From positions 124,001 to 188,000 of the forward strand of contig NGBS01000586.1 of the NCBI GenBank assembly GCA_002245135.1: a stretch of DNA of 64,000 bases, written 5' to 3'. How positions within the stretch are numbered: position 1 is the stretch's first letter; each line of letters begins with the position of its first letter. The position numbers were made by a program, and so were the translations under genes. This DNA comes from Proteromonas lacertae. Taxonomy: Eukaryota; Sar; Bigyra; Opalinata; Proteromonadidae. Of the stretch, positions 1 through 12,700 are shown piece after piece. Below the pieces are notes generated by a model that was given only the letters and a program-made list of their open reading frames with translations, did not search any database and was not told where the DNA came from.

Positions 1-1012
1 TTTAGAATATTCTTTAATAAAAACATCAAATGTGAGTTGTTTATCAATTAAATAATCTCTTATCACTTTTAAGATAGATTTTGTTAAACTTCCCTATTTA
101 TTATATATATATTATACAGTCACTACATTTCTCGTTCCAATTTCTGTTTCCAGTACTTTTGGTAGTGAAGTTATTGTTTCACAATGTAATACCCATAAAT
201 ATACTGGATAATTGTTAAACTTACATATAGGATCATCAATACATACAAACCCTTTCTCTCTATATCTCATTATATCATCATCAGCTATATATGAATATTA
301 TTATGATTATTATTATTATACATGTTTGTAACTTTAAATCTATAATTGGTGTATCACATGTAGGATCTCTTTTTACATACAAGAATTTTCCAGAATATGT
401 TTTTACATAATTGTTGAATATATCTTTTAAAGCTACAAAATCTATTCAAAAAAAATAGAATAAGAATGTGAATATATATATATATATATATATACTTTCA
501 ACTATCAACTGTTTATCAACTTTCTTTGTTGTAACTTTTATATCAACAATTCTTTCTTTTAAAAATTCATTTCGGCAAATATAAGAATCAGAATTCTTCA
601 AACAATACCAAAATGAACCATTCTTTGACAAAAATCCACCCATTTTGAAAGCTGTTAATCTGTCTTGCAATTTATAAGGAATAAACTTCATTTCTCTATA
701 TTTTGATTCATTATTACCACTTGTAGCAAATCCAAATGATGTCACACATCTAAAAATCATTTCAATTATAAAAAAATATACCGTTTTATATCTCCAAATA
801 AATCACTACATTGAAGTCCTAAGAAATTTTGAAATTCAACCAATAATAAATCAGTCTTATTTCCTTTTAGTATTTTATATAAAAATACTAACTGATCTTT
901 TGTTAATGAGCTAAAGCCAAGGAATCTAACCATCTCACTATCGAATCTACTATAACTCATTACACTTGGTTTTACAGCCATACTTAATCGACGATACTCT
1001 TCAAAGAATCTA

Positions 1013-1052
<40 letters not shown>

Positions 1053-1655
1053 TAAATATACGGATAATCATCCCGTTTGGATAAGAAAAACTTGACTTCC
1101 AGACGGATTTTGTATAAGATTAACTTCATCTCATCTTCATCGTATAAAATGTAGTTCATAAACTCGGCATATGCTATTGTATTACTATTATCTGCATCTA
1201 TTAATTCGAATGCTAGTTTTGCATCATTTTCTGTAATTGTTAGTAAATCAGAAGCACCTAATAATATATCACTATCACTACATATATATACTAAAAATTT
1301 TAGGTAACATATTCTTAAACTCTTCACGGGTTATTGTTCCACTGTAATCTTCATCTGCTGTAAAAAATAAAGTTCTTATTCGCTCTTTAATCAACTCTAA
1401 TTCAGAAATCTTTTGGTTTTTATTCGCTTGCACTTTTTGTTTAATTACTTCTCGAATCTTGTGACCCAACTATATATTAATCATATCAACAAATTTATAT
1501 ACAACATCTGCTTTTATTTTACTCATATATGCTTTATCACTCTTCTCAATAGCGTTTAGTCTTCTTTCATTATTGAATACTACATCTTCTGTTAATTTAC
1601 TATCTTCATAGGGTGGTGGGAAATTAAAAGTAATGTCTTCTGGTGGCTTGAACAT
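1..1655 (-). CDS. EF-hand protein, 3' end beyond the window
   Basis: The gene starts at an ATG at 1655 and leaves the window at base 1 on the minus strand. It is split by several short introns (about 1473-1505, 1280-1310, around 1020-1070 and more toward the left edge). Two EF-hand loops are clear: DEDYSGTITREE near 1345-1365 and DADNSNTIAYAE near 1180-1200. Both have acidic residues at the calcium-binding positions and Glu at the last position, so calcium binding is likely. The later exons, for example the one holding GGFLSKNGSFWYC, match no family I know. No signal peptide or membrane segment is visible. The introns are placed by keeping the frame open, so exact boundaries may be off by some bases. 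The overall function is unknown; a calcium-sensing regulatory role is an inference from the EF-hands only. Confidence 0.6.
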
Positions 1656-1789
1656 AATTAAAATTTAAAAATAGAAAAACAAACTTGTTTGAAATAATTC
1701 AAATCTATAATGAAAAGTATAACGAATCATTTCAAATGAATGGTATAGATGAAATATTCTCAAGAATTAATCTATTTTAATTATAATAT

Positions 1790-2236
1790 TTGTAATAGAT
1801 AAAAAGAAGAGTAGAAAAAAGTAAAAATGAAGTAAATGAAGGATATTTAGTTTGTAAAGCTTTAAAGAAATTTTAGTTTTGGTGTTTATTTTTGATGTTT
1901 TTATTCAATGGTTTTGCAACCCCAATTTCTTCTTCGTATTATAAAACAATGGGTGAAGAACGAGTAACTAAAAATGGAACATTTCTTACTTGGGTTGGTT
2001 CATTCAGTGCTTTATTTAATGCATTGGGTCGAATAATATTTGGAATATCAAATGATCATATTGGAGCGAAATACAGTCATATTTTAATGTCCAGTATTTG
2101 TTTGATTTGTTCATTTATGTTTTATTATTTGAATATAAACTGGTTATATGCTTGTGTCTGTATTGGTGGAATGAATTCTATTTTTCCAACTAGAACAGCG
2201 TATTATTTTGGTCAACAAAATTATTGTAAATTTTAA
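1790..2236 (+). pseudogene. Relic of an MFS transporter (oxalate/formate-antiporter-like), C-terminal half
   Basis: The translated piece from about 1790 keeps several membrane segments of the second half of a major facilitator transporter, including GRIIFGISNDHIGAKYS, which resembles the OFA/monocarboxylate-type loop motif. An in-frame stop falls at about 1876, just before the first ATG of the 114-residue open frame. No N-terminal half lies upstream; the region to 1655 is the promoter side of the divergent EF-hand gene. The last helices are also missing. A more decayed copy of the same stretch lies at 5330-5555 on the same strand. I read it as a dead fragment. A small chance remains that the stop is removed by an unrecognised intron. 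Confidence 0.6.
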
Positions 2237-2378
2237 TTGTTATAGAAATAATTATGTGTATATATTGATAATTGAAGAGAGAAATAATTTCATGTAAATA
2301 ATCTGTAAAAAATCAACAAACTAATAATCAAACCTACTTCAAATTGAATAATTCTATTGGTTTATATTAAATCTATTA

Positions 2379-5055
2379 ATGAAGAGTGTTATAAGTATAA
2401 TTTGCTGTATTATATCTATTAGTTGTATTTATGTTGATATTGGTTATTCCAATATATGGTTTATTTGATAAAAGAGATATTTTCAAAACATCTGATGAAG
2501 TGAAAAAGAGAAAAGAATATAAAGCAACTGATGATGATGGTTATGAAACAATAAGGATATTACCCGATATACCGTTACACTTAAGTGATAGATACGGAGA
2601 TTATAGAAATAAATACTCTTTAATAATTACTAATGAAGCTATATATGTAGTTAGAAGAAGTTATGATTATTATTACAAATGGGTGTTTTTATATGAATCT
2701 GAAATAAATAATGTTAATGTTACTATAACTAATATAAATATAGATGAGAATAAATCAAAGTTTTTATTTAGTTCAAGGGAAATAGTTGATGGATGTGATG
2801 TAAATAATGGAAGAGATTACTCATATAAAGACTTAAAAGGAAAGTGTAGTGATAATAGTATAATAGAAGATGTATTAAATGACTTGAAAAGTGTTAATAG
2901 AATGAATATTACTTGTGAAGAAAAGAAATTATATGGTATAGTTATTGAAAATCGTTGTTCTTTAGATATGAATAGTAGATCATTTTTTATTTATCAGATA
3001 CGTATATTTTACGAATATTATTATGGTATAATAGAAAGCTTAAATGAAATACAATATAAGCTTAATAATATGAAAATAGGCACATATTCACCAGGAACTG
3101 AATTTTATTTAACTGCAAACTTAAATAATGGAAAGATTAATAAAAAGATTATAGCAATATTTAATGATAAATATCTTTCTTGTTCGTCTAATTATTATGA
3201 ATTTGTATATGAATACGAAAATAATACAATAATAAATGAAGGAAATTATACAAAAGTGGGAAGTAGTTGCTTTTTATGTCTAACTAGTGAATGTAAATAT
3301 ATATGTGAGGTAAATAACTATAATTATGATTGGAGTATATATGGCACAGAATGTTATATGAAAATATCTGATTTAAATGCTGTTGTTGATGATGCTATAA
3401 ATGAATTAATTTCATTTTCACAATTTTATTTTGACAATAAGGTGGACAAGAGAATATCTTTATTGAATGAAGATGAAAATAAAAATAGAGTAGAAAAACA
3501 AAATAAAGGGTATTACTATGAAGAATTGAAAGAATCTAAATATGATGAAAATGGTTTTTATAAAGGATATTTTCTTATTGACAATGAATTAACTGTAATA
3601 GAACAGCTAGGTAAAGAATATCAATCTGATGTAATACAATCAAAAATTGTAATAAAATTAGATCCAGAAACAAGTATATTAAATATTCTTATTATATAAA
3701 TAGAATCTGCTTATATAGAAGATATTAAAGATGAAAATGTAGTTGATCAAGAAAAGAGTGGAGTAGAACCAAAATATGATATTGGAGATGATATAAAATG
3801 TAAATCATTTATTCCATTAAAAGACTATTATTCAAAAGATTATAATTGCATGGCTAGTGTTTATTATAATAAAGATTATAAAATAGTAACTAATGATGAA
3901 GGAACAGAATTGATAATTGATAAATATAATAAATATCAATTGAAAGAATATGGTATTACCTTATTGATATTATATTCCTAATAGATTCATCTAAATTGCA
4001 TGAAATTGTAAATAAAATAACAAAGTTCACTAAACCCATTCTCGATCAATGTATTAAATATACAGAGAAAAAAGAAAATTCTAATAGAGAAAAGAATTAT
4101 ATTATATACAATGAAGTTTTATTTGAAGTTAGATATTCATTTGAAAGATATGTAGATTATGCTTTTATGTTAAAAGTACAAGATGAAACATATGGAAGTA
4201 AATATGGTGAAATGTGTTTTGCATCTACAAATGTTGATAAACAATGCACAGTAAATTATGAAGAATGTTTTTTTATGACAAAATATGTTGAATCAATTAG
4301 AAATGGTATTATAGACTGTAATACAAACTTAAAATATGATGCATTTACTTTATTAAAAGATAAAATTAATATAATAAACAATAAAATAGGGTTAAGTGAT
4401 GATTTACCAACTATAAATCCAACATCAATCACTCCAACATCTATAAAACCAACAACAGTCATTCCAACTACTCCAAAACCTATTCATACTATTTCCATTC
4501 AAATCAAAATATCCAATATTACATCTTCATCACAATCTGATTTAAGTGAAAATGATAAAAATATAATGAAAGAATCAATCATTCAAATATATAAAGAAAA
4601 GAATATAATATTAAAGAAAGAAGATATTGAAATAAGAATAGAAAATAAGAATATATTATTGAGAAGATTAAATAATGATTTGAATATTGAAGTGATAATC
4701 AAAACATCTGAAGAATCAATGAAAACAGATGTATTGAATATTGCTGAAGAATTGAAAGACAATTCAACTATATTAAGTAATGAAATCAAAAAGAATGTAG
4801 ATTCATCTTCAGAAGAAACAATATTCAAAGACTTTTGAAATGGAAATAACTAAAGTGGAAGATAAAACCAATTATCCAACTAATCCAATAGATAATGATG
4901 ATAAAGATAATGATAATAATAATGAGTTATTAATAGGAATCTTAATTGGAGTAGGAATAGCAGTAGTAGTGATATTTGTGGTATTATTAATAGTTGGATT
5001 TATATTATGTCGATCTAAAAAGAGTGAATCACATCCATCGAAATCTAGATCTTAA
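2379..5055 (+). CDS. Single-pass surface protein with Thr/Pro stalk
   Basis: I join five exons into one frame using introns at 2395-2422, 3674-3703, 3953-3984 and 4797-4830 (28, 30, 32 and 34 nt). The first join gives a classical signal peptide starting MKSVIIVFMLILVIP. A long ectodomain with many Cys, Tyr and Asn follows, then a Thr/Pro-rich stretch with repeated PTSI/PTT units near 4410-4480, then a second small domain. A membrane helix of Ile and Val lies near 4925-5005, followed by a short basic tail CRSKKSESHPSKSRS. The protein should sit in the plasma membrane with most of its mass outside. I do not recognise the ectodomain. The gene lies between two relics of one MFS gene, so it sits in a rearranged spot. 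The last intron (3' end CAAAG) is the least certain; a frameshift there is the alternative. Confidence 0.6.
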
Positions 5056-5329
5056 AATCAAGATGATAAAGATGTTTGAAGACTGAATAACACTGTAAAT
5101 TGAATATTTCAGTTATTTGTTGTGTTTTATGAGATTTATGATGCTTATTTTAATATCATATTAATCCATATTTAAGTCAAAAAATGCTCTATATAACTCA
5201 TATTAGATCTTTTTAATATTTGTTTTTCATTTAAACAACTTATGTAAATGCTGATAATTATATGGTCATTTAGAAATGTTATGATGTGTATTAATTAGAG
5301 ATGTGAACTCCCTTATCTTCTGTTGATAA

Positions 5330-5555
5330 TTAGTAGTGAAGGATATTCAGTTTGTGAAGCTTTAAAGAAATTTTCATTTTGGTGTTTATTTTTGATGTTT
5401 TTATTCTTCGTATTATAAAACAAAGAATGAAAATTTTCTTACTTGGGTTGGTTCATTCAGTGCTTTATTTAATGCATTGGGTCGAATAATATTTGGAATA
5501 TCAAATGATCATATTGGAGCGAAATACAGTCATATGTTAATACAATAGATTAAAT
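5330..5555 (+). pseudogene. Second decayed copy of the MFS fragment
   Basis: Bases 5337-5400 and 5436-5535 repeat 1840-1900 and 1981-2085 almost word for word (for example GCTTTAAAGAAATTTT and GGTCGAATAATATTTGG). A segment of about 40 bases present in the first copy is missing, and other frame-breaking changes exist. It stops around 5540, before the last helices kept in the first copy. Both copies point the same way and flank the surface-protein gene. No usable reading frame is left. The rest of the gap 5056-5578 is plain AT-rich DNA in which I see nothing else. Confidence 0.75.
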
Positions 5556-5578
5556 AAATATTTAATATATAATTTAAT

Positions 5579-7716
5579 TCATTCTTTCCAATAATCTATC
5601 AACTCTACAATATTTTGTCTAAAATCTGTAACAAAGGGGTATAAAGGACCAACAATATCTTTGAACAATAAAAGTTCACTATCATCTTTATATTTTATTA
5701 AAAACGTATTATCAACCATATTAAATATAAATTCATATGTTTCTTTTTCATTTTCTCGAAATTTTGAGAAACAACCAACTTTTTCACCATTTCCACCCCA
5801 AAGCCAAGAACCTCTTGTATCAATACCATAACAACATGATGATAATTCTTCATGTAAACTACTTCCTTCATATTTATCATCACTTGTTCCACCAAATATT
5901 ACACCACAAAAGTCACCATCTTCATTTATCTTGTATTTAAAATGATATATTCCTCCTTCAACCATTTTTACATTTAAGTAACAATGATAAGAAGCCCAAT
6001 CATGATAATGTTTTATTGTTTTACCTCTTAAACTAGTTATTATGATGTTTGGATGTTTATATTTAGTTGTGAAATGAACATCATCAACATGTAGTTTTAT
6101 CTTTCTAGTTATGGAATTAGTGATATTTTCACATTTTATTACATATTCTTTATTTTGTAATGGTATTTTACATCTCCCATAGATTATTCCGTTTAATTTA
6201 TCTAATACTAAACCATCTGGTAATTCAGGATTAATTGAAAAAACACAATTATCACCATCATAGCATGGTTTTAATTCTATTGTTTCATATATTATATTGT
6301 TTATTTCGTTTTCACAATATGTGAAATATGTTAATTTTTTAACTATTACAATTATATAAAACTAATATATAGATATATACTGTGTAAAAGTGATAAAATA
6401 TATTCATTCTCTATATTATCCTTTATATATTGCATTTCTTCTTTTGAAATAACAACATTTTTCTTTAAATGTTTAACTAATGAATAGATCTCATTATCTG
6501 ATAAATATTCATAGCAATTCAGTATATAAAATAATGTCATTCTTCCACATTCTTCTTCAATAAATGATGTATAATCATTCACAAACAATGTAAAACATTT
6601 TATTATTGTATTATTTAAAGTAGAATGTAATTTGTATTGTTGAATAATATTTTCCAATATGTTCTTTTGGTATAAAGCATAGTCTAAATCATATCTTATA
6701 TCAATTATTATAATTAAAACAATAATAATAACAACTAAATTTGAATTTGATAATAAGTCAATAAAATATTCATCTTTATTCTTTATTTCACTTAATGCAA
6801 TTATATCTTTTCTATCAATTGATAAAATAGAGTTGTAATCATTAGTATTAAGCATTTGGTAATATTTAACAATTATTCTAACTATTTCTGATGGAGTTTT
6901 ATCATTTATATTAATACATACCACATAATTCTGATTTTGATTTTTATTATTCATTAATGCATATTCTTCAATAAATTCTCTTTCTTTATCTGATAATAGT
7001 GATAAATCAATATTATTATAATTAATTTTACTGAATATGGAATATATAATTTCAGTTTCTTCTTTTTTATCATTTATTATTTGATAGAAATTTGATTCAT
7101 AATAATTGTAAAATAGTTCAAATAGTTTATTCTCTTTACCAATGTAAATGCTTTGATTAGATAATAAATACTCAACTGAATCTGTATCAAATTGAGTTAG
7201 AATATAATAATAAAACAATTTATAACTATTGAATCTCAAATATTCTTCAGTTATATATTTTAATTCTATCAAATATCTTGCATTCAAATATAATGGGCTT
7301 TTTATTATCTTTATTAAGAGTTTATCATTCATATGGTTTATTAAATACTTTTCACACGCTTTTAGTAAAATAATCTCATTATAAAATAAACTAATAGACA
7401 GTATATCAAGACAATTTGAATCGTTTATCATCACTCTTCCGCCACTATAAAATTTCTCTAATTCAATAACACCTATAAGTGTACATTCATCATATAATGT
7501 TAATTTTCCATTAAATTGAGAGTCTGTCACTAAATTATTAATTAATGGATTTGATCCACAGAATAATGCTTTATTTGTTATATATTCGGATTCTTCTACA
7601 ACAAGAAGTAGATCTCCATATCCTTTAGACACTAAATCTCGACATAATCTAAATAATTATATTAACAAATTTACATAATACCCATCTGTTGATATTTGTC
7701 TTACAACTGTTGTCAT
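5579..7716 (-). CDS. BTB-BACK-Ig-like-SPRY protein (copy A)
   Basis: The start is the ATG at 7716; a 33-nt intron then joins the first 12 codons to the BTB domain at CRDLVSKGYGDLLLVV. A BACK-like helical region follows to about 6360, where an intron of about 38 nt is needed. The last exon holds a putative Ig domain of the He_PIG type, with the pattern FSINPELPDGLVLDKLNGII, and then a SPRY/B30.2-like beta domain ending near LLLFKDIVGPLYPF. BTB-BACK proteins usually act as substrate adaptors for cullin-3 ubiquitin ligases, and SPRY domains bind partner proteins. That role is family knowledge, not shown here. A paralog with the same domain order lies at 45766-47893 on the same strand. A stretch of Ile/Val near 6700-6740 could be mistaken for a membrane helix but lies inside the helical region. 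Confidence 0.7.
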
Positions 7717-7810
7717 TGTGAATTTCAGTCAATAATCTATTTGAAAAACAAAAATACAAAAATGATGTAAATTGTGGTAAAATACATGTAATTTGAGTTT
7801 TTAAAAATAA

Positions 7811-9535
7811 ATGAATAAAGACAAGCAAATAGAGGAAGAATTGAAGTACAAGAACTTTTATTGGAAAGGTAAGAGGATGGTAAAAGAAGCATTTGTGAAA
7901 GAAAAGGCAGAGTATACATTTTAAGACTTAAATTATAGTCCTTCCGAGTTGCCTTCTAAAATTGTAGAATTAGCTAAAGAAAAAGGCATAGAAGATTGCA
8001 TCAAGGGTTTTTTGTATTATTTATCTTATATCAAAATAGGTATGAAGAAGTACCACGAGAAGTTGTAAATAATATAGATAGATCAAAAGATAGTCTTGAT
8101 TATGTACAGGCTATGCAAATAGATTGGCAAAAAAGGTATAAATTCACTCATTTTCTAACTAATATTATGTAGTGTGAAAGAAGAATTACTGAGTTATGCA
8201 GCAGAACAGAAATTACCTTTAGCAAGTCAAAAAGATGGTGATAATAAAGAATTAAACCCAACAACAGAAGAACAATCCTATTTATTCGATTCTGATGATG
8301 TTTTAAACCAAATCGCATTAACAGTTCCTCCAAATTTAAAGACATCTGAAAGTGATATATCCAATAAAAGTTGGGGATTGGTAAAATGTGCTTTACGTAC
8401 ACCTAATTATGAAGAATTATTGAAACAATTTAAAGATATTTTACCACTTTATAGACAAGTATATATATATATATATTATTATTATTATTATTATATTGTA
8501 TTTTAGACTGGTTTAGATGATTCATTTAAGGAAGAACAATGGTTTTCAGTTAGACGACAGAATTTGGGTAATTCTCTTACCGACATAAAGTATATATATA
8601 TTTATATTATTTGTGTTTAATAGTTCTATACCAATGTTAAGAAAATATGCTAGAAGAGGAATTCCGTCTAATTTTAGACAAAAATTGTATTCATCGTTAT
8701 TAAGCTTAAATCTATCAGATTCAGTATATATAAATATACAATAATATATAATACTTAATATTTATAGACTCGTCAACAATATGAACAACAATTAGAATCT
8801 ATTCAAAAGCTACATATAGTAACAGATTATCTCTATCAAATGGATGCTTATGAGTGTAGTCAAAACGATCATTATTTTCCATTTACCGATATGATTGAAG
8901 ATTTAGTCACTTTACTCTCAAGAGATGAATATATTTATAAAAATAGCATTATTGTAGCACATGAAAGAATAGATGTAGAACTAGAGGATAGAACCACACA
9001 TACTCAAATACCAATTTGTGGAATATACCCATATAAAGGCTTTGCTTCCTTTGTTTTACCATTGTCATTAGTCTATAATAACCCTGGTGATATTTATTTT
9101 GTAGCTCGAGAGATGATGTGTAGATATTGGTGTAAATTACTGGCTATTAGATCTGATGATGGTTGCTTGATTAGTTTGTATAAGACTTTTGAAGATTTGT
9201 TACAATATAAGGAACCTGAGTTATTTTATAGAATGGTTCAATTAGGAGTACAACCGTTGACAATAGCGAATCAATGGATAAGTAATGCATTTGTTGGGTT
9301 CTTACAACCACGAGAAGTGTTATTATTATGGGATAGGATACTTGGATTTGACTCATTGTTGTTATTACCAATCTTGTCTGTCTCTATCTTTATGTTTAGA
9401 TCTACTTTTGTCCAAAAAGCATCCAGTGAATCAGAAATTCGTGAAATATTTTCTGATAACATAGAATTGAAAACTGTTCCTTTATTACAGTACTTCTTCA
9501 TTGATATGAAAGAAAAAACAAGTACAGACATATAA
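7811..9535 (+). CDS. TBC-domain Rab GTPase-activating protein, TBC1D19-like
   Basis: The start ATG is at 7811. Introns of about 26-46 nt are placed at about 7913-7939, 8014-8039, 8140-8173, 8459-8505, 8590-8624 and 8725-8767; each restores one frame. The C-terminal half is a TBC domain. It contains RRGIPSNFRQKLYSS, where the RxxxW-type finger is changed, then a long conserved tail with GIYPYKGFASFVLPLSLVY, YWCKLLAIRSD and LLLWDRILGFDSLLLLPI. This tail resembles human TBC1D19 more than the usual TBC proteins; the LLLWDRILG block is typical of that class. Such proteins speed GTP hydrolysis by Rab GTPases in membrane traffic, but TBC1D19 relatives may be weak or non-catalytic. The N-terminal region has no recognised domain. 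The gene is followed closely by the CLU gene. Confidence 0.75.
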
Positions 9536-9758
9536 ATATGTATTTTTGATAATAATTAAGATAGTAATAAAGTAATATTAGAGACATTTTTTAATATTGT
9601 GGTATTCATATTAAATAAATGCTATGTACCAATTTAGAAATTCACTGTTTTGCATTTTAAATGGCAATTAATGTTTAATTAATTGCAGATCATTTGATAG
9701 AAGTATTTCGCTTCGAAAAAATATAGTCGTTACAATATCATTTTCGCCATTTGCATTT

Positions 9759-12700
9759 TTGATGTCAGATACAGCTACAAGCCAGCCTTCTGCTCCAGAA
9801 GATAATACTGTAAATACTTACGAAATTGTAGTGGAATGTCCATTGAAAAAAGAGTACAAAATAACCTACGTAGAGAGATACGATACAATTCCAACTTTGA
9901 AGCATGCTTTGAATATCATTCCAGATTTATGTCATTATACATGCTACCACTTCGAAGTAAAAGTACCTGGATCCGACAAGTTTGTTGTAACTGATGATTA
10001 TACTGATTTGACTGAACTCCATGTTGTTAATAACACAAGATTCAAGATGATCTTGGACAATTACAATTTGAGTGAAGTAAAGCAACATATTGCTAATTTA
10101 CGTCAAAAATTGCGTGAACCACTCACAACAGCAATGGTTGATGCTACTTCCCTTGAAACACCAGAAGTTGTTCAACATTTTGCAAATAACCTTAGAAAAT
10201 ATGCAGAAGCCGTGGCAAAAGAAGAAGAAGAGAGATTAAAGAAATCAAAAGAAACTGAACCAGAAGTCAAGCCAGCAGAAAAACCACCAGTTGCTCCACA
10301 AGCTGCAAATGATGCACCTGCAGTAAATGTTAATGTACCAAAAGAGACCCCAGAATTCCCAGTCCCCAAACCAGAAGAGACCGTAAAAGATGATTCTAAT
10401 CCAGCAGCTAAATCAATCAAAGAAAAACAAGATGAAAAAATCGATAAAGAAGAATTAATCAAGAGCTTCAAGCAGCAAGATGAAAAAATGCCAGTTTTAC
10501 TCTCCAAAATCCCATTGACCAACATACCAGTAGTTCCAGACTTAACAAAAGTGTATTCTTCTTCATTTAGTACTGATGTAATGAAATCACTTGATAATCC
10601 AGTATGTTTGAAGAGTATCAGTCACTCAGGATGGAACCCCCCACCTCCAGAGAGAAGAATGTTAGGAGATTTACTATATCTTGACATTGAGACATTAGAA
10701 GGAGAAACATTCTTTGTTACTTGTACAGTAACTGGTTTCTATGTGAATAAAAGTAGAAAAGACTGTTTTGATCCAACTCCTTCAGCTAGGCCTTGTCATT
10801 CACCTCATTTACTTGGTTTATTGAAACAATTATCAGTACAATTCAGAAATCAGTATAAACTCTTAGTTCAAAATGAAAATGAAATTATGAGTGATAAAAC
10901 TAAAAACAATCTTTGGGATTCAATCTCAAAAATACCAATACCACATGTATTATGTACTGAAAATTGGTGTGTAGCAGCTCCCAGTGATGAAAAGGTCACA
11001 TTAGGACAATACCATGTATATGATCTAGATAGAGCAGAAGGTGAATTATTAAACAAATACAGCTTGGACAATCAAGCCAGTATAACTGATTGGAATGAAG
11101 AATATCAAATGGCAGTTGATTTACCAGATGAAGATGAAAAGACTAAAGAAAACCTTGAAGTTGGCAGAGCAAGAGTAATCTACAATTATGCTGTTAACTT
11201 TGCAAGTGCAGCTGTCAATGTAGTTAAAGGAATAATGGAAGGATCAATCATACCATTAAACCCAACAGAAACACCAGAAAACCACTTTTATTTATATAAT
11301 AATATCTTAGCAGTACGTATTTGTGATAGTAAAGGAATTTATGCTGATGTTGGTGGTGATGATGCTGCTTATGTAACAGCTAATCAAGATTTATTAGGTG
11401 TAAAAACAATCAATCGATGTGAAATTAGAAAGTTACATACTAGTTTAACCACCATTGTTGATTATAAAGGTAGAAGATATGTATGTCAAGGATTATTCCC
11501 AGGTTTATTACAACAAAACAATTTACACGAATATGGAACTTTAGATTTTGGTAATTCAATTGTAGTTGATGAAGAAAGTCATAAACTATTAAAAGAAACT
11601 TATCAAACCTTAGGAGTAGGTGATTGTAAGATTCATCCACTAGGAATTGATTCAGATAATAATACAGGAGGATTATCATTAGATGATGTAAAGATAAAAC
11701 CATCTGCTAAAGTATACACAAAGAAAGAAGATGTTGTAGATATTACTGGACCATTAGAATCAAAATTGATAAGAGGAAGTGATGGTAGAGATTATTTGAT
11801 TGATTTAACCAACTTAACACCACGTGATTTATTATGTATGAAAGAAAGAAAAGATAAGAGTTTACCAAGTGAAATTGTAATGATTAGAAATGAAGCAATT
11901 CAACATTATTATACTCATTTATATGAAGTAGCAAGAGCAGAAGCTGAGAAACAAGCTGAAGAACAAAAGAAAGATATTCAATTCCCATTACCTACTTTAG
12001 AATTGAACTGTAATATTGGTGGTAAGAATGAATTAGCTGATGATGCAGAAAAGATTAAAAAAGATACTGAAACAATTGAAACTATCTGTAAATATGTAAG
12101 AGAAACTACAATTCCTGAATTAGTAACTGCTTTATTAAATGGTGAAATACAATGTACTGATAGTGTTAGTTTATGTACATTAATGCATAACAGAGGTATT
12201 AATATGAGATATTTAAGTTTAATGTCAAAACAATTTGCTAATGGAGAAATGAAAGATTTTACTATTAGAGCTAAATACTTTGTAGAATTATGTGAAACTG
12301 AGATGATTTGCAGATCTGTTAAACACTTATTAAGAGAATTATACAATATTAAAGGCGTTTCTGATGCTCCAGCTTTCATGTTATCTGAATTATTAAATAT
12401 TATCTTTGGAACTCCAAGTGATAAAGGTGAAAAGATTGATTCTGTATTACCATCTATCTTAAGTGAATCAAATACTAAATCTCAAGGTAAACATAAGAGA
12501 GATATTAATTTATCTATTGTTTCTAATAACATAGCTAAGTTTGTAGAACCAGGATTATCTACTTACACTCCTCAACAAATATGGTCTAAGATTGAAGAAA
12601 GAATTAAATTACATTTCGATTATCAATTAAGATTATTCACTAATCCTTATACTAACAAACCAGAAACTTTAGTTTATGGTTATACTCAAAAATTAGCTGT

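Noticed and set aside
1021-1050. (TA)n microsatellites here and at 27190, 32749 and 59940 as functional sites
   Set aside because: They fall inside predicted introns and fit the AT-rich intron composition.
2431-3699. Three separate genes at 2431-3699, 3996-4838 and 4840-5055
   Set aside because: Short canonical introns join them into one frame with signal peptide and membrane helix.
6690-6740. Transmembrane helix in BTB copy A
   Set aside because: An Ile/Val run within an otherwise soluble helical domain, with no counterpart in copy B.
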